Shown: positions 1-13,714, counted from the stretch's first letter. The stretch: DNA of 64,000 nt from Rhyzopertha dominica (GCA_025024175.1 QCXZ01000041.1:34529786-34593785), one strand, 5' to 3'. The notes: a model not told the origin generated them from the letters alone. Program-made: numbers and translations.

Positions 1-3000
1 TTGATGTAGTAATTTCAAATTTTCTACTTTCCAAAAATTGTAAATTATAACAAATTTTCTTTAAATACTGACTTTCGATACTCAATGCTACTCTATCGCG
101 ATACACTTAAGTATCAGAACATTCTGGTATCGATACAAAATATCGAGTATAGGGAATAAATGGATCGAAACCCAAAAGTATCGATATATGTATATCGCCC
201 AACACTAGTAGTCTGTGATCTGTTAGTAGGTAACTCGAATTCTATACCCGCTAAACAAAAATTTAGTTTATGCCTTTAGCGCCTTCTGTATTTAAAAAAA
301 TAAGACTATTCAACCTCCATACAAGAAATGCAATAACTCGGGGGTTTGCATGTCTTCGATTGCATGAGAACGGCACTCAGTGGTATTGTTCTCCGAGAAA
401 GATCAAAGTAGGCTAATGTAGGTAGTTTCGCCGGGGCTTCTTTACTCTACCAAAGTGCTGTTNATCATGCGAATTTAATGTTTCTTTTTGTAATGTGCGG
501 TGCACATACCTTTTCANCCCACATTAATAATCTCTAGTTCCACCTTCTCACACTTGTTCGACTAGCATGCTTACAGTACCGTAAAATGGGGTTAACTGGA
601 GCGGTTTTCAACTTTAAAGCTGTGTAACTTTTTAATCAAATAAACAGAAGTTAGTTCTATGTTTGTATTTTCAATTTTTTTCAACACTATGTACGTTCAT
701 AAAATAGTTTGTTTACTGTTTTGTTCTCTTTTTACTCGCTATTTGGTTCAATGAGAACGCACATACTTTTAAGTAGTTTTATTTATTTAGAAAAATTAGA
801 GCTTGCATAATCAAATTTAAAACTTAGTTTTGAAAAATTTTGCATTATCAGGTACAAAAAATTACCCAGAAGCAAAACTTTAATTAGACAGATAACAAGA
901 AAAATGTGAGAAAACAGGCATCTTTATTTTATTTTATATAAAACGTTGGCCTTATACTAATAAAATCTTGAAAACCTCAAAAACAAGAAAGCAACCAAAA
1001 CAATAGCTCAAAGGATTAGGGTCGTATCCCAGTCCTTATTAAACTGAACTGCAAAAATTATTAAGATCAATATTAAACCAAGTCTGGATTTTACTACTAA
1101 TGTTAACTTTCCAACAGTAGTATAATATCTGCAGCTAAAAAATAGTATAATAAAAAGAACACACAGCAAGCGATCGGACATACATAGATGAATTACACAA
1201 GGAAACGTCAACATCTTCATGAAAGAACAACCTAAGCAAGATATAGAAATCGAACTACATAAAATTCTAAGAGTTTAAGTGTGTGTCCTAGTGTTATGTA
1301 CTTATGTTTATATTACTATTATTGTTGCTGTCCCTATAATGAAGTCGTTCCATGTATCTAGTTATATGTATACAATAAATTACACAATAGTGGTACATAA
1401 AATCCTGGAAAACGGAACAGTATGCATAGTAAAGTGTATTTGCATACGTGTCCCAACCTAAGGCAAAAATATCATTCAACGAATACATACCAGATACCGA
1501 AACTCGTGAATGGCAGAACGATCATAAAAGGAATAGAGACATACGTGATAAAATACTAGGGACACATCTAACAATGATGTCAACAGCACCAAGAAGACAT
1601 CCAAATAATACGTATGTACCCATATAACATTCTTGTTCCAGTCCTTATATTTCCTTAACATGCGCTAGGCAGTCGCAGTACTAGCAATCAGCATTTACCC
1701 CTCAGAAATGCTGATCGTACGCTGGTTTAATCATCATCAATCATCTTCAGATATTCTAATTACATATTTGCATTACTTGTTTATAAACAAGAATTTTCAT
1801 TTTGCGTATATTTTCGTATTTCTTGTATATATGTACAAATTTTTCGAATTTCCTACTGGAGAGTAAGCTACGAATAGTTGGGAGTTAAAATCTGGGGTAT
1901 TAGAGGTTGGGGGATGCCATAATATTTTAAAGTTTGTCATTGTGCTTTGCTAATTGTAAAACTATAGGATATAAGTAAGAATTTAGATGGCAATGACATC
2001 TGTCAGTATTACACTGACATGATGACAAAGCCACCTAGCTGCCTTAACGGGTACATGCTTTTTAAATTATAGGATAATTTGATTTTAAATTGCAGTCCTT
2101 TAAATTGGAATAGTAGCTCCGTAGAGACCAATGGTGTGATGATCGGAGATACAATTTTTCTTCGAAGGCATTGCTGGTACTTGGAAAGTTTAAAGTTTAA
2201 AAATTCTTCAACATTTACCATCGTGTCGATCTATTAACTAACCTGCCGTGATACCTACTTGAATATGTGTCAAATAGGAAATTGTAAAGAACTACCATCA
2301 AATGAATTTCACGGACTATGGTATTTGTACCATTAATACGAACTAGCCCGTAAATGTTTTGTTTGTTTAATCATAAGTTTGGCAAGAAAAAACTTTTCAC
2401 AAATAAGATGAAGAAGTGAATTGCATAGGTAAGTAATGTCAACATCGCATGCAGTATTACACGTCCAACTGATATGAAAGAGAAACTAAGTAGATACTTT
2501 GTATGCAATTACTAGCTTATCTCGAAACGTTTAGACAATTCCGATCAGTAGGAAAAATCTTCATGAAATGAAATGCAAATTATAAACAAAATTGCTCTTA
2601 TAAAATTAATTATGGATTTATGGCAACGCTACTGAAATATGTTTCTTAATCTTCGCAATGCCGCAGATACTAACGAAGAGAGCAAAAAGGGTTGCAACCA
2701 GCCCGACTGGAAGAAAAGTATAGCAGTTGCTATTTGTATTCAATGTACGCGAAGAAGTGGGGTGTCTAGTAAGAGAAAGTAACTGCTTAATTGCTTAAAC
2801 AGCTACGTCATTCAGGCTCTCTCATTCTGCATCGGTCAACTGCGGAAGGTATCTCGCTCTTTTTGAGAAGTAGATAAATTTGAATTTGATTGTTTTTCGA
2901 ATGCATCGAAGTCTGTAGTTTAGTCTCCGGTAGGAGTTATGTGTAGGCACATGTTGGAAGACAGGGCGTAAAAATAGTAAGTTCAGTTTATGTTTAAACC

Positions 3001-6000
3001 TATTTTTAAAGATTTTACGCTTGTGGCAATTAATGCATCTTGCTGTAATAGACAGTTGTTTGGGTAAATGTGTTAAAATTAACTCCGGCTCATTGAAAAT
3101 ACGAACAAATGGTTGTTTTGGTTGAAGTTTATCGAAATGTGGATGTTATATCAACATAGGAATCCTGTTTGAAGTTTTTACGGCTGATGTTTTTAAAAAG
3201 CAATTCATAACAGTTAACACATTATTAAAATTTTGGAGTTTGTATTTACTACCTGTGTTAAAAGCAAGCAGGAATCATTTGCGTGCATTTATTTTGTAGT
3301 TTTTAAAAACGAAAATGTTTTCTTCTTTATAGGAAATTCAAGTGAACTCGACAAATTCGCTTCATTTAACTTTTTGAAATAATTTTGTGCGTTATGCTGA
3401 ATGGGACATAGAGTTCTTCCACTATGACTATGGTCAGTCTTCCGTTAACTCGAGCCATTTTATTAACTTTTTTCTGTGCAAGAAGTCAAAGAACGAGTAG
3501 GCATTTCATGTCAAAATGGTTCAAACCACTTGTACATTGTGTATAAATCGATCAGAGCTGTACTCTGTATACTCATAGATAGCGGACATCTGATGTACTG
3601 GCCCATAATTATAAATATTTATAAATAATTAGGTAATGATCCATACCAGCACAGGCAACATCGTTTGAGCAGAGAGTATGATGGCAAAATAGAAGCAGAA
3701 TTTATATTATTGGTAACCATAATTTACTATTACATAAAATATCTCTTATAGCTTCGTTTTTATAGTGATACCAGAAAGCCAAAAGGTATGTGACTGTTAC
3801 TTAATAAATGAAGGCAAGTCCTATTTTTAATTCACAATAATACAAATCTTCCTTTTTACATTAAACCGACAAACGAAAAAACACTTGAATTTTCTAATAG
3901 TTCTTTATTATACATGTTAAAAGCATTAAATACGTGCAGCAGGCTTGTTTCTGACATCACTGCTGCGGAAACTGAAAAAGCCCGATTTCGTAAACGTGCA
4001 TGTACTATTGCATGGCTTACTGACATGCATATACGGCCGCATACAATTATAAAAAGGGAGGCGCTACTACTAAATCACTAAAGCGTAGTGCTAGATTCGA
4101 AATTCGGGTGCGTTTTCGACACTTTTCAATATATAATACGATACACATATTTTTTTTGGTAGAGACATACATTGTGATAAAAAAATTTGGGACAAATTCA
4201 TAACTATTTTATTTAATGTTCAAAAAAGCTCTCGGGCAAGTCAATTTTGTGTCGTAAAGTGTAAATACTATTATGACGACATCAATGGTTTCCTAGTAAC
4301 TACGTCGTCAATTACTTGAAATGCCAACTCCATGCTTTTTCTTTTGTTTTGGATAGATCTTTTTATTGTTTAAATGGTGATGTAACAAGATTTCTACATT
4401 GCATAACAATTTTATTGACGAAATAAAAATAGTTCATAAAATAAAAATTTATTTTTCTAACAAAATTGTAAATTAAAACAGAAAAAGGAAATACGTTTTA
4501 GAACAAAATTTATCATAAATGTTTACAATGTCTTCTAGCAACCATTTGATTTTGATCAAGAAGAGTGTAAACACTTTATATTTTTGTGCTCCGCATAGAT
4601 TACTTGATCATTACCTTAATTTTCCTCCTAATGCCTCTTTAAGTTGACCAAAGACATGGTAATCGCTTGGAAGGGGGTCAAAGAAATATGGAGGATCTGG
4701 AAGACCAACTCTTACGTAGAGATATTCCCCTTCTGGTTTTGATGACTAGTTAGAGATGGTTCTTCAGGAGTTCTAAGTATGTTGTGCTTATCAAATAGGC
4801 ATGTAGTCCAAAATTATTCCAATGGTGTCCTAATTTTTTTGGTAACGATGAAGACGGATGACACCATGACACCATTCTTTGTTTGTTCTCTTGGTTTCCA
4901 GTAGATGACACTGCATCCACGACTCTTCTCATCACCATCCATAGGCGTAGCTAGGGGGTTCTTGGGGGGCTAAGCCCCCACAAAACTTCTCAATAGCCCC
5001 CCTAAAAATATTTTTAAGGTTTAAATATAACTATTTGTTTATACGTATTGACTTTAAATTTTTATGAAATACGGTAAAACTGGCATCAGCAAAGCTGCCT
5101 CCACGGAAAAGGTCAACTTCAATATATTTAATGTTTTATTACCTATCGTAAATAATGATTATTATTTCTACTCCAGGGACTTAAGCCCCTCCCCCTAAAA
5201 TATACCATGACTTATTTTAAAAACTGCAGCATCTTTATCCAGGAGAACACGCTAAAGCTTCAACGGCCGAAATGCAACAAAATTTGCTTACTTGCCCGTT
5301 TTTAAATTTGTTGCTCCATTCATAACTTGCCGGAGTGACAAATATAATATTCTTTATTCTCAGTAGAATTTGGTGACGAGAATACCATTCGCTTTAATCC
5401 TGCCAACGATTTTAGGAAATCACCTACTAACGATAGTAGCTTAGTCGCCAAAATAATACTTACATTTGGTTACGGTCATAGCGTAACATTAACTCTTCCC
5501 AGAACTGTAATCGATGGTCTAGATGACTTTGCAACAGTTGCACTTTGCACGAACAGAGGGTTGATTCATGTTTTGATTTAGAGCTAGTTGGCGCGTGGAA
5601 ATGGGGTGGTTTTATTCAGCTTCATGTAAAATAATTTCATATCGGTTTCTGTTTTAAAAAGTACAAAATCTACATATACTTGGGAATCCCAAACAAAAAT
5701 ATATTTGCTTGTTTTAGATTGTTTTAACGGAATGTTATTTTGAATCTATGATTCAAGACAAAACCAAACCAAAACCAGTGCCATACTACGTGAGCTTCAG
5801 GTTTCAATATTTATTGAAGTCTCAAAGTAAATGTGACATTTTCTAAGCAAAATTAATCATGCAATGTAGCATTTTTCATCATATAGTACAAAGAACAATA
5901 ATAAATACGGTGTTTGTCATTTAAAAATATTGATAATGATGCCACTGCTTGAAAATCAATGACGTTATAATACTGTCAAATTTCTTTAAATACACATTAA

Positions 6001-7530
6001 ACAAAACAGTTTTAAATTTTGTCCAAACTTTTACATTAAGCTGTGTACTAACATTTGATTTGTCAAATAACCTATAAGTAACACATATGTATATAAAAAT
6101 ACATAAGTGCAAAAGTATCGTTAAATTGACAAGAATGTATTCGCCGTTTATTGCTATACACAGCAAAAAAAGAGATCATGTTATTTCAATATTACGAGTA
6201 CAACAGTAATTAAGACTGACTAATTTTATTTTATCCAACTAGCATACGTTAACACATGTATTTGCGGTTAACACAATCATTATTTGTAGGTATACCAATT
6301 TCTTATTTGCTAAACCAGTAGCAGTAAAAGTACAACTACAGTCTATTCCTCGTATTTTGTGTAATTCGCTCCAGTACTTTTCTTGATATCCAACAAAACA
6401 AAAGAACGACCACAAGGTTAAGATTCCGAGTTTGACACGAATTCAGCTTTTTTTTAAATGAAAGTGTTGACTTTCACCGTTCGGCGTGTTACATTATAAT
6501 TCGATGCATGATATTGGGTAACTTCATTTGCATGTAATTAACTGTTAGTAGTATTTGTTATAAATGCAGTAAGATGATTCGTGGTGTTACAATGTGACAC
6601 CGTTTAGAGGTCCGGTAAGGAATTAATTGAGTGTGGAATTTCTCTTCGTTGGGAGTGTCGCAAGAAATTTAATTCGGTTTTTTACCTACAGATGTACCAT
6701 GTACCTACTTGTTCTACACGTGAGAGATGAAAGCGTAATAGTTTCATAGCAATAAAAGCAAACATTGATTAATACGATTACAGCCAAGCAGTAGTTCGTT
6801 ACCCTCATCTTGAAAAAGTTATTAAAGAGCGTAATTTAATAGAAATTATATCTGGTGGTGGTACAAGGTGGAACAGAAATGTAGCAAAATCTGTAGAATT
6901 TTTAATGTAGCTGACATAGCTGTACGAAGACGTTACTATTTGTCATGACTTCATGATCTATTATTATCGATACTTTATTAGGCATCAATCATCATTTGCA
7001 ATAATGTCGCACAGCTTCAGTATTGTAACATTAATAAATAATAAAATAAAATTAATTATTCATAACAAGGTAGTTTTACGCATTACCTACTTAATTAAAG
7101 GTAACAAGTCGAAAATCTTACTGATGGTTAGATAGATAGGGCAAAAGCACAAAATGAGGTTGTTTATTTATTCTAATTTGTCAATGATATTGCAAGAAAC
7201 TGTAAGCAATATAAAAAACAGTTATTCAGGACACTGGGCATTTAAAAAACAGTTCTTTTCATTAAAAAAGTACACTCAATGAAGATGTTTCGGCTTATTA
7301 AACCTTTCTTAAAGAGTTTGCAAACCGTAACTATAACTGTGAGCGGGTTGTGTTAAGTATTTTAATGAAACGTCCTCCGATGTAATATTTGAAGTTATCA
7401 CAACATCCCTCTACATCTGAAAGCTCTCATCCTAAATTCTTGAATAGGAAGAGGGAACGAGTAAAACCTCATTTTTAGTCTTTTAAAGCCCTTTTTTAGA
7501 AAGCAGGAAAAAATATCAAATTATTTTCGA
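1..7530. other. AT-rich DNA without a recognisable gene
   Basis: No open frame here has the length, splice sites or family motifs of a gene; the longest frames are about 60-80 codons and look like chance. A cluster of TATCGAT-type motifs lies at about 75-200, a pattern common in decayed insect transposons. The segment near 580-605 (GTACCGTAAAATGGGGTTAA) has the feel of a transposon end, but no partner end was found. The stretch 2650-2960 is somewhat less AT-rich and could hold a promoter or untranslated exon of the downstream + strand gene; that is a guess. Confidence 0.5.
4941..5200. repeat. C/G-rich repeat with GGCGTAGCTAG motif
   Basis: The segment opens with ATAGGCGTAGCTAGGGGG, followed by a short perfect hairpin (TGGGGGGCTAAGCCCCCA), and near 5175 has a related C-rich motif. 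A similar opening, ATGGGCGTAGCTAGTGGGGG, occurs at 26889-26908. Recurrence of this unusual C/G-rich string in AT-rich DNA suggests an interspersed repeat. The family and boundaries cannot be fixed from the two copies here. Confidence 0.4.
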
Positions 7531-7559
7531 AAAGTTGTTTGCGAAATTTCGTCACGTTT

Positions 7560-7785
7560 CAATTGATGAAATTTTAAATGTGGCTTCCATCATCCTCCAT
7601 ACATTTAGTCGCGACTCAAATAACACTTTCAGGTCTCTGGGGTCAACTGCTGGCACTTCAACATAATTCTAATGTAATTTTGTTAAAGACACAGGTTGCG
7701 TTTGAAAAACTTTCGGCTTCAAGTGTCGCCAAAGAGAAAAATCTAGGGGTGTAAGATCTGGAGACCCCGGTGTAACAAATTTGAT
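7560..7785 (-). pseudogene. Mariner-type transposase fossil (C-terminal catalytic part)
   Basis: Reading the - strand, the segment translates to a stretch containing SPDLTPLDF followed by LKPKVFQTQ. This matches the block around the third catalytic acidic residue of IS630/Tc1/mariner DDE transposases (the S-P-D-L-x-P-x-D-F signature). Downstream the frame decays with stops. No start, N-terminal helix-turn-helix or flanking inverted repeats are visible, so it is an isolated fragment, on the opposite strand to the two fossils that follow. Confidence 0.6.
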
Positions 7786-8339
7786 GCTCACTATTGGGAT
7801 CTCGAACACAGTAAGAGACATAAAGGCAGTTAAATATGGTATTTAATATTTTGCGTTGTTAATAATCTTGTTGGAAATTTTTTATTCGTGCAAAAGATAT
7901 TCTACAGTGGTTAGCGAAGTGTGTCGTCAAACGCAACCGCTTAGAATAATATTTAATAGACTGGAGAAAAATATTGGAATATACCGCGAATATGATAAAA
8001 TTTACTTTTTTTGTAATTTCTTTGTTGTTGTTAAAACAACTTTCAGATCACCAATTGTAAAACTAACAATACTAATCACCAAAAGATTTGGAGAGTGTGA
8101 AAAGGGCGTTCGTACAAAACTTATAAAATTCATATGTCGCAAACATTACAGTCTGGAGACATGGTGTGAGCATTGGTATGGTGCAGATAGTTACGTGAAA
8201 AAAATTAATAAAGATGCCATTTTTTAAATAACATTATACAAACTGAGCAAAAACCGTTTAACGAAACGTGGCATGTGGCATGTTCAACAGAAACAACGAA
8301 TTTATGAATAACAGTTCAGCGGAGAAGATTACCGTTGTG

Positions 8340-8460
8340 AGGGTTTCAACACGATGGCGCACCTCCATATAAGAAACAGGCTACTGAATTTCTTACTGTA
8401 GGGGATCAACGTTGGATGCCTTGTAAGGTCACCTGATTTGATACCGCTGTACAAATGGAA
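8340..8460 (+). pseudogene. Mariner-type transposase fossil (HDGAPPH block)
   Basis: The + strand translation contains FQHDGAPPHIRNRLLNFLL, a stop, and then RSPDLIPL. These are the second and third catalytic blocks of a mariner-type DDE transposase (H-D-G-A-P-P-H and R-S-P-D-L-x-P). The spacing is shortened and the frame is interrupted, so it is dead. A 123-codon frame upstream at 7856-8227 has no recognisable domain and I do not claim it as part of the element. Confidence 0.6.
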
Positions 8461-8641
8461 ATTTTCTTTCATTTTCATTGTAAAACGTAAAATTTCTTAT
8501 TCTACGTCTTTTACCTAAAAAAGATATACCTGATAAGACTTAATTTGAGCAGCCGTGTTTGAGATATCTGAATTCAAAACATTATGACCAGGTCTAAATT
8601 ATTGTAATTGATCACAATCTGATACGAAGGCGTTACTAATA

Positions 8642-9659
8642 AATTAACTGTCACTAAACACTGACGTGTACAAATCGAATCTAAAACCATTCAAGCATTA
8701 CATTTTGATCGGAATGGGATTAATTACGTGAAAATCCTGAAAGGTCTCTGATTGTAGGCTGAGTTCTTTTTGATGTTTTTGCTATAGTTGTTTTCTCCAG
8801 AGTTTCTGTTTTAAACTGCCAGTAGTAGTGGAATATCGTGATAATGAATTAGCAAGCACCGCTGAATTGTAGAATAATCTGAAAATTTGTGCTGAAGAAA
8901 ATCATCATGCGATTAAAGTAACCCAGTGTCAACATGTTTTTAAGATCAGTGTGAGGGCAGGAATCATAGGTACTTTCATAATCGGTCTTGTCATTTTACC
9001 ACCTAAATGGCGAAAACTATTTGGAATATCGGCAAAACAAATTACCAGACTTATTAGATCCCCTGCACTTGGAACTTCAAACTTTTATGGTTTATGCACA
9101 ACGGTGCTCCTCCATATTTTACGTTAAACACACGTAAATATTTGAACGAACCATATCCAAATAGATGAATATAGATAGAGCCAATGCTCGATCCCCTGGC
9201 ATAACCCCTATTGATTACATTTTATGGACAACTTTGAAAACCCTTGTGTATTCTAGGCTAGTAACACAGAAAATAAATTAAGGAGGCTTATTCAAACTGG
9301 AATAGACGCTTTGAAAAATGATTAATTTTTTACAAAGTATGAATCTTTCTTCACACGAAAATGGAGGTCATATTGAACATTTGTCAAAACAATTTATTTA
9401 TAATTAACTTTCTGTATTTGATAAATTTTTGTTTACTGTTTTTACTAGGGAATAAAATCAACACTTTTACTTGTGTTTGTCATTTTTGGTATTATTATTA
9501 TGGCAATGCAACATAACGGTAAGTATGCATGTGTAAGAAATAAAAAATATACATCAAAATATTAAAAAAAAGTGCTCAAAAACAGCTCATACCAGATAAT
9601 AACCTTTAAAACGCTGAAAAATAATAATATTTATTCTACATTTAGTGACAGTTAATTTT
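8642..9659 (+). mobile_element. Dead mariner-like element with transposase fossil
   Basis: Between about 8930 and 9330 the + strand carries successive blocks of a mariner-type transposase: a VRAGIIG...LPP segment, then WFMHNGAPPYF at 9088, then RSPGITPIDYILW and LKTLVYS. Frame changes separate the blocks. The catalytic aspartate of the H-D-G-A-P block reads asparagine, so the protein would be inactive even in frame. The motif AGTGACAGTTAA occurs inverted at 8646-8657 and 9644-9655, on either side of the fossil, and may be its terminal repeat. The same motif bounds a small MITE at 23751-23895 in the opposite sense, so the true polarity is uncertain. Confidence 0.55.
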
Positions 9660-10134
9660 CTCTTCAAATTGTGTTAAATTATTACAATTATTATTATAAT
9701 AACGAAATAATTTTTTTAAATACAAAAAAAGAAAAAATATAGAAGACTCAAAAATTTATTCTATTTAAATGTGCGCAAAGCACCATAGGTAGCGTCCTCC
9801 ACATTTTACAATGAAAATGATAGCAGATTTCCATTTTTCACCCCCAAATACTCGCGCTTGTGACAACACACCAGCTACAAGAAAATATTTATGAAAAACT
9901 AAAAGCAAACGAACTTTTGACACCCTGTAGCTCAGAAATCATCCACTTTTGGACTAATTTTGGGTTAGATCGTCACGTTTTAGCCTCAGAAATTTGTGGT
10001 AGCATTTTTCCGTACCTTTTAGAGAAACCCTATATATTTAAAATGTATGTAATGAATTTATTTTAATAAGCTTAGACAACATTATTCAAGTATTTTTTTA
10101 AACATATTTATACGTATGCAGGTAAAACTCAAAA

Positions 10135-13100
10135 ATGCGACGCCTTATCCTGCCACTATATCTTCTGGTGTCGACGTGTCGTGGATTCCCAGCAAGCAGC
10201 GAGACATCAACGCCCACCCGTTACAATGTAGGCATTGGTTCTTCATTCAGCGACCTGGAAGTAGCTAGTCAAAAAGTCGACGTTCAACCGTCAGTAACGA
10301 ATACCAGAACGAGGAGCATAAATAACCAAAAAGTCACCGCCATAGAATCGCTAGGAAGTCAAATTAACAGAATAGGAAGGTTGCCGGAAGAAAAGGCTTC
10401 ATTTGTAAGCCAATTACAGCAGGTACGTGCTAGAACAGGTTACGCTTATTGAAGAAAATTTAGACTTCATTGCGGATACCTTGAAAATATAACATTCTAT
10501 GGTCTAAGGACACATCAAAAATGCAAATGACTATTGGAGGTATGCTACATTCCTTTATTTTGTTATGCTTCTATGAAATGAAATTTGAGATATTTTGAGC
10601 ATTTCAAATTATTTATTATTTACCCAACAATTCCATTCACGTGCGCAGTATTTCCTAAATGAAAATATAAATCAGATTGTTAAGTGGATGTTTGATGTTT
10701 GTACCTAATGAACACGGTAATAGTTACAACGCTACTAAACTGTACCAATATATAACAATGTTGTGTGCAGCGTTCGTGAAACCAAAATATTAATTGACCT
10801 ACTTATATTATTTTTACTAATGAAAGTTTCTCACTTTCTTTTCTCTGACGAAGTTATGTAGCTTATTAAATTATGATTACGTAACAAAGATCAGTGCTAT
10901 TTGTCGTCCAATTTCAGAAAAGAAACAAATGTTATACAACTTCCTGATAAAATAAATAAATTCGATATTTTCGAAATAGTTGGGATCATGCTTCTTACAA
11001 TTGTAAAATTTACAATTTTTCTTACAAAGTATTAACATTGTAATTACAATAGAGTATCAAAGCAAATCAACAAAGTACCTAGCAGTTATAATGAACCGAT
11101 ACAATTTATGTTCATTCACTAGAAAATTGTTACCTTGAAATTAACCACAAAAATGTGAGAGCACAATGTCAAGTCATTAAAACTACACCTATTTAAAAAT
11201 AACCGCTTTAATGTGATTCTGAAAACATCTGATGGATATACATGAGCTATAGAACATTTTTTTAACTAATTAGATAAAATACTTACATTAAACTAAGTCA
11301 CTTGGTCTTCTTCGGGTATTGTTTTTTCTGATAAGGTAAGGCAGCTTTATTTCTTTTAACATTGGTCCACTTCTTCTTTTTCTAGTTTGTTCAGATACCT
11401 ACATNTGCTAGATCAGGACAAGTCTGGTTAGTCCTTTCTTTCCATTGAGATACTATACCGTTAATTTATCAAACATCTTAATCTCCTTAGTCAGTTACCA
11501 TTTGTCTTTAAAAAGTATATACTCTACAGACGACATCAAAAATTTTAATCGGTAAGGGAAAGTATTGAGTCAAAATGTCTAGCAAATTCCAACAAGATCA
11601 AACGAGTCGAAGTTACCGGCTATCCGGTAAGTCCCAAAGGACAAAAAAAACTGAATTACTTATTTTAATTATGTAAATACTTTAGATATATTATGTAGAT
11701 AGGACAAGACTACAACCCATACAGCTGGTTTGACAACATTTCACTGCACAAAATGTATAATATTTAAACACCAAATTATGAACTTTTATTATTGGAACTT
11801 GGAACCACGCGCGACGGGTGTGCATATAAAACTACCACTAGATAGAGAAAGGTAAACGAAATAACTGAATGTTAAGGGCGGCTATCCGAAGACAGCAAAA
11901 AATAAAATAAATGTACAGATTTTTTTGCAGCAATATACCTTATTTATCAAAAATTACAATGACGACTTTGAAAAAATTGTTTATGCACTTAAATTATTTA
12001 CAACGTGTACGTCCGAAATTAAGTCATTCGTGAATCAATGAACTGCTACAAGGAATGGATAATTTTGCCTAAAGGAATTCTTATGCCCAGATGCAAAGAA
12101 TTTCATATAGTTAATTAATAGGTAATTGGACATTATTGTACTCCGAAAAGTCTTGATCACTTCTAGGCCATCACCAAACCTCCTTTTCCGGATTCCGGAC
12201 GGAAGGAAGCAGTCCAGGAACAAGAGTCGAAGCTGAGCATGGTGGACTCCATTTATAGTTATGCACAGCAGTTTATCGCTGGCCTTTTCAATCATAAACC
12301 ATTGGTAGATACGGTACAAGAACAGGAAAAATATGGGAACGACGGCGACAAGTATAGGGCGATCGGTACTGCAGTAGTCAACAGTTTTGAAGGATTTTCG
12401 AATTTTCTCAATAGCGCCGTAGAGGTAAGAGATCTGTTTTAATAGCTTATGAACCAAGACGGTTAAAATTTCATTACCAACCGAAATTTAAATTGAACAT
12501 ACGAGAATATCTAAACTGAATTCAAAGCTAAGTGTATTGATTAAACAATTAATCTAATTGGGAAAAGTGTTACTACCGTTTCAGCTTTGGGTTTCAAAAT
12601 TCAATTTAGAAAATTACTCAAATAAGAGGTGAATATTTCTGAAGCTGTTTTAACAGGACTAATCGGAATGCGGCTAAAATTTGCATATTTCCAGAATATG
12701 CATAACGGAGGTAATAATTTTATCACTGCGATATTTATACTCGTAAGTATCAAAAGTAAGATTTTTTACAGTGTCTATATTCGTATGACATGAGCTAGAT
12801 AATTTTATGGAAATGGACAGTATGAAATTTTTACAATGTTACAAAAGCAAAAAATAGAAAAGCCTTATCACAAGAATTGTAAATACGAGTATTTAAGGTG
12901 TAGTTTTTTGTATAAATTGGCAATATAAAAGAATGTATTACGTATATACTATTGTATTGTTTTAAAAGGGGCTACAATTCCATTTCGATCGTAGTTGTAG
13001 AAATAGGTAATTATGTGCATAACAGTAAATTATTATTATAAATTGTCTATAACAAGTACTAAAAAAATAAAATAAGGTTTGTTACTGGGAACTGTACTTG

Positions 13101-13574
13101 AAACTGCATGTATAAACGCCATTACATTGTCACTTAGCTAAAAACACTGAAACCATTATTTATTTTTTTGTATTGTGAATTATTAGGTAAAACATATACA
13201 TATAATTACAAGTTTATTTTAAAAACTCTGACTCAGTAATTGTTTGCTTCTGTACCGAGTACCTATTCAACATAACCACCAAATTAACGATAACAGATGC
13301 ATGTTTGTGTCAACAAAGAAACTGTTCATCATATATTAATAGCATTTTTACTTATCGCAGCTAAAATGCAAAAATTTTTCGATAAAACGTTGGTTTTATT
13401 TGGACTTTTATGTTCCATTTTGAATACATCCTGTACCTACATACATTTCTCACTACTCGTAAAATAAAATACCCGAATGTTTATTTTCAGGTACCTTTTA
13501 CGTTAATGAAACAACTAGGTCAAAAGGCGACGTCCGCTTTAAACAGTGTTGGAGGAAAATTGGTGGGACTTTGA
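10135..13574 (+). CDS. Small secreted protein, unknown function (copy 1, 3 exons)
   Basis: Predicted exons are 10135-10422, 12167-12424 and 13491-13574, giving 96 + 86 + 27 = 209 residues. All junctions are phase 0: donor CAG/GTACGT, acceptor CACTTCTAG/GCC, donor GAG/GTAAGA, acceptor TTATTTTCAG/GTA. The protein starts with a classic signal peptide (RR, then LILPLYLLVST, probable cleavage after residue 17), so it should be secreted. The rest has no cysteine and no membrane span. Its best-looking part is the exon 2/3 region with YGNDGDKYRAIGTAVVNSF followed by FSNFLNSAVE and a glycine/leucine C-terminus, suggesting short amphipathic helices. I do not recognise the family. The ATG follows CAAA, a good context, and an acceptor-like GTATGCAG just upstream allows a 5' untranslated exon. 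A poly(A) signal follows at 13715. The second copy is at 27707-31152. Confidence 0.75.
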
Positions 13575-13714
13575 GAAAAAGATGTTCAAATTGAAACATC
13601 TGCCATAACGCTCAGAATATGAGGGTAGATGTTATGTATTACCTTAGACCCTTAGAATGAATTAGATAGATTAGTGAAACGCTGTATATATGTTATACTT
13701 TTGTACTGAATTTT

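Noticed and set aside
9860..10066. 68-codon + strand frame just upstream of the secreted gene
   Set aside because: The frame needs a GTG start and has no motif, and the corresponding stretch of copy 2 has indels (CACACAGCAAAACACCACC), so its reading frame is not preserved.
12035..12457. 140-codon - strand frame (and its twin at 29614-30036)
   Set aside because: It is the antisense shadow of exon 2 of the secreted gene and lacks motifs or splice context; the + strand frame joins phase-0 exons with a signal peptide.
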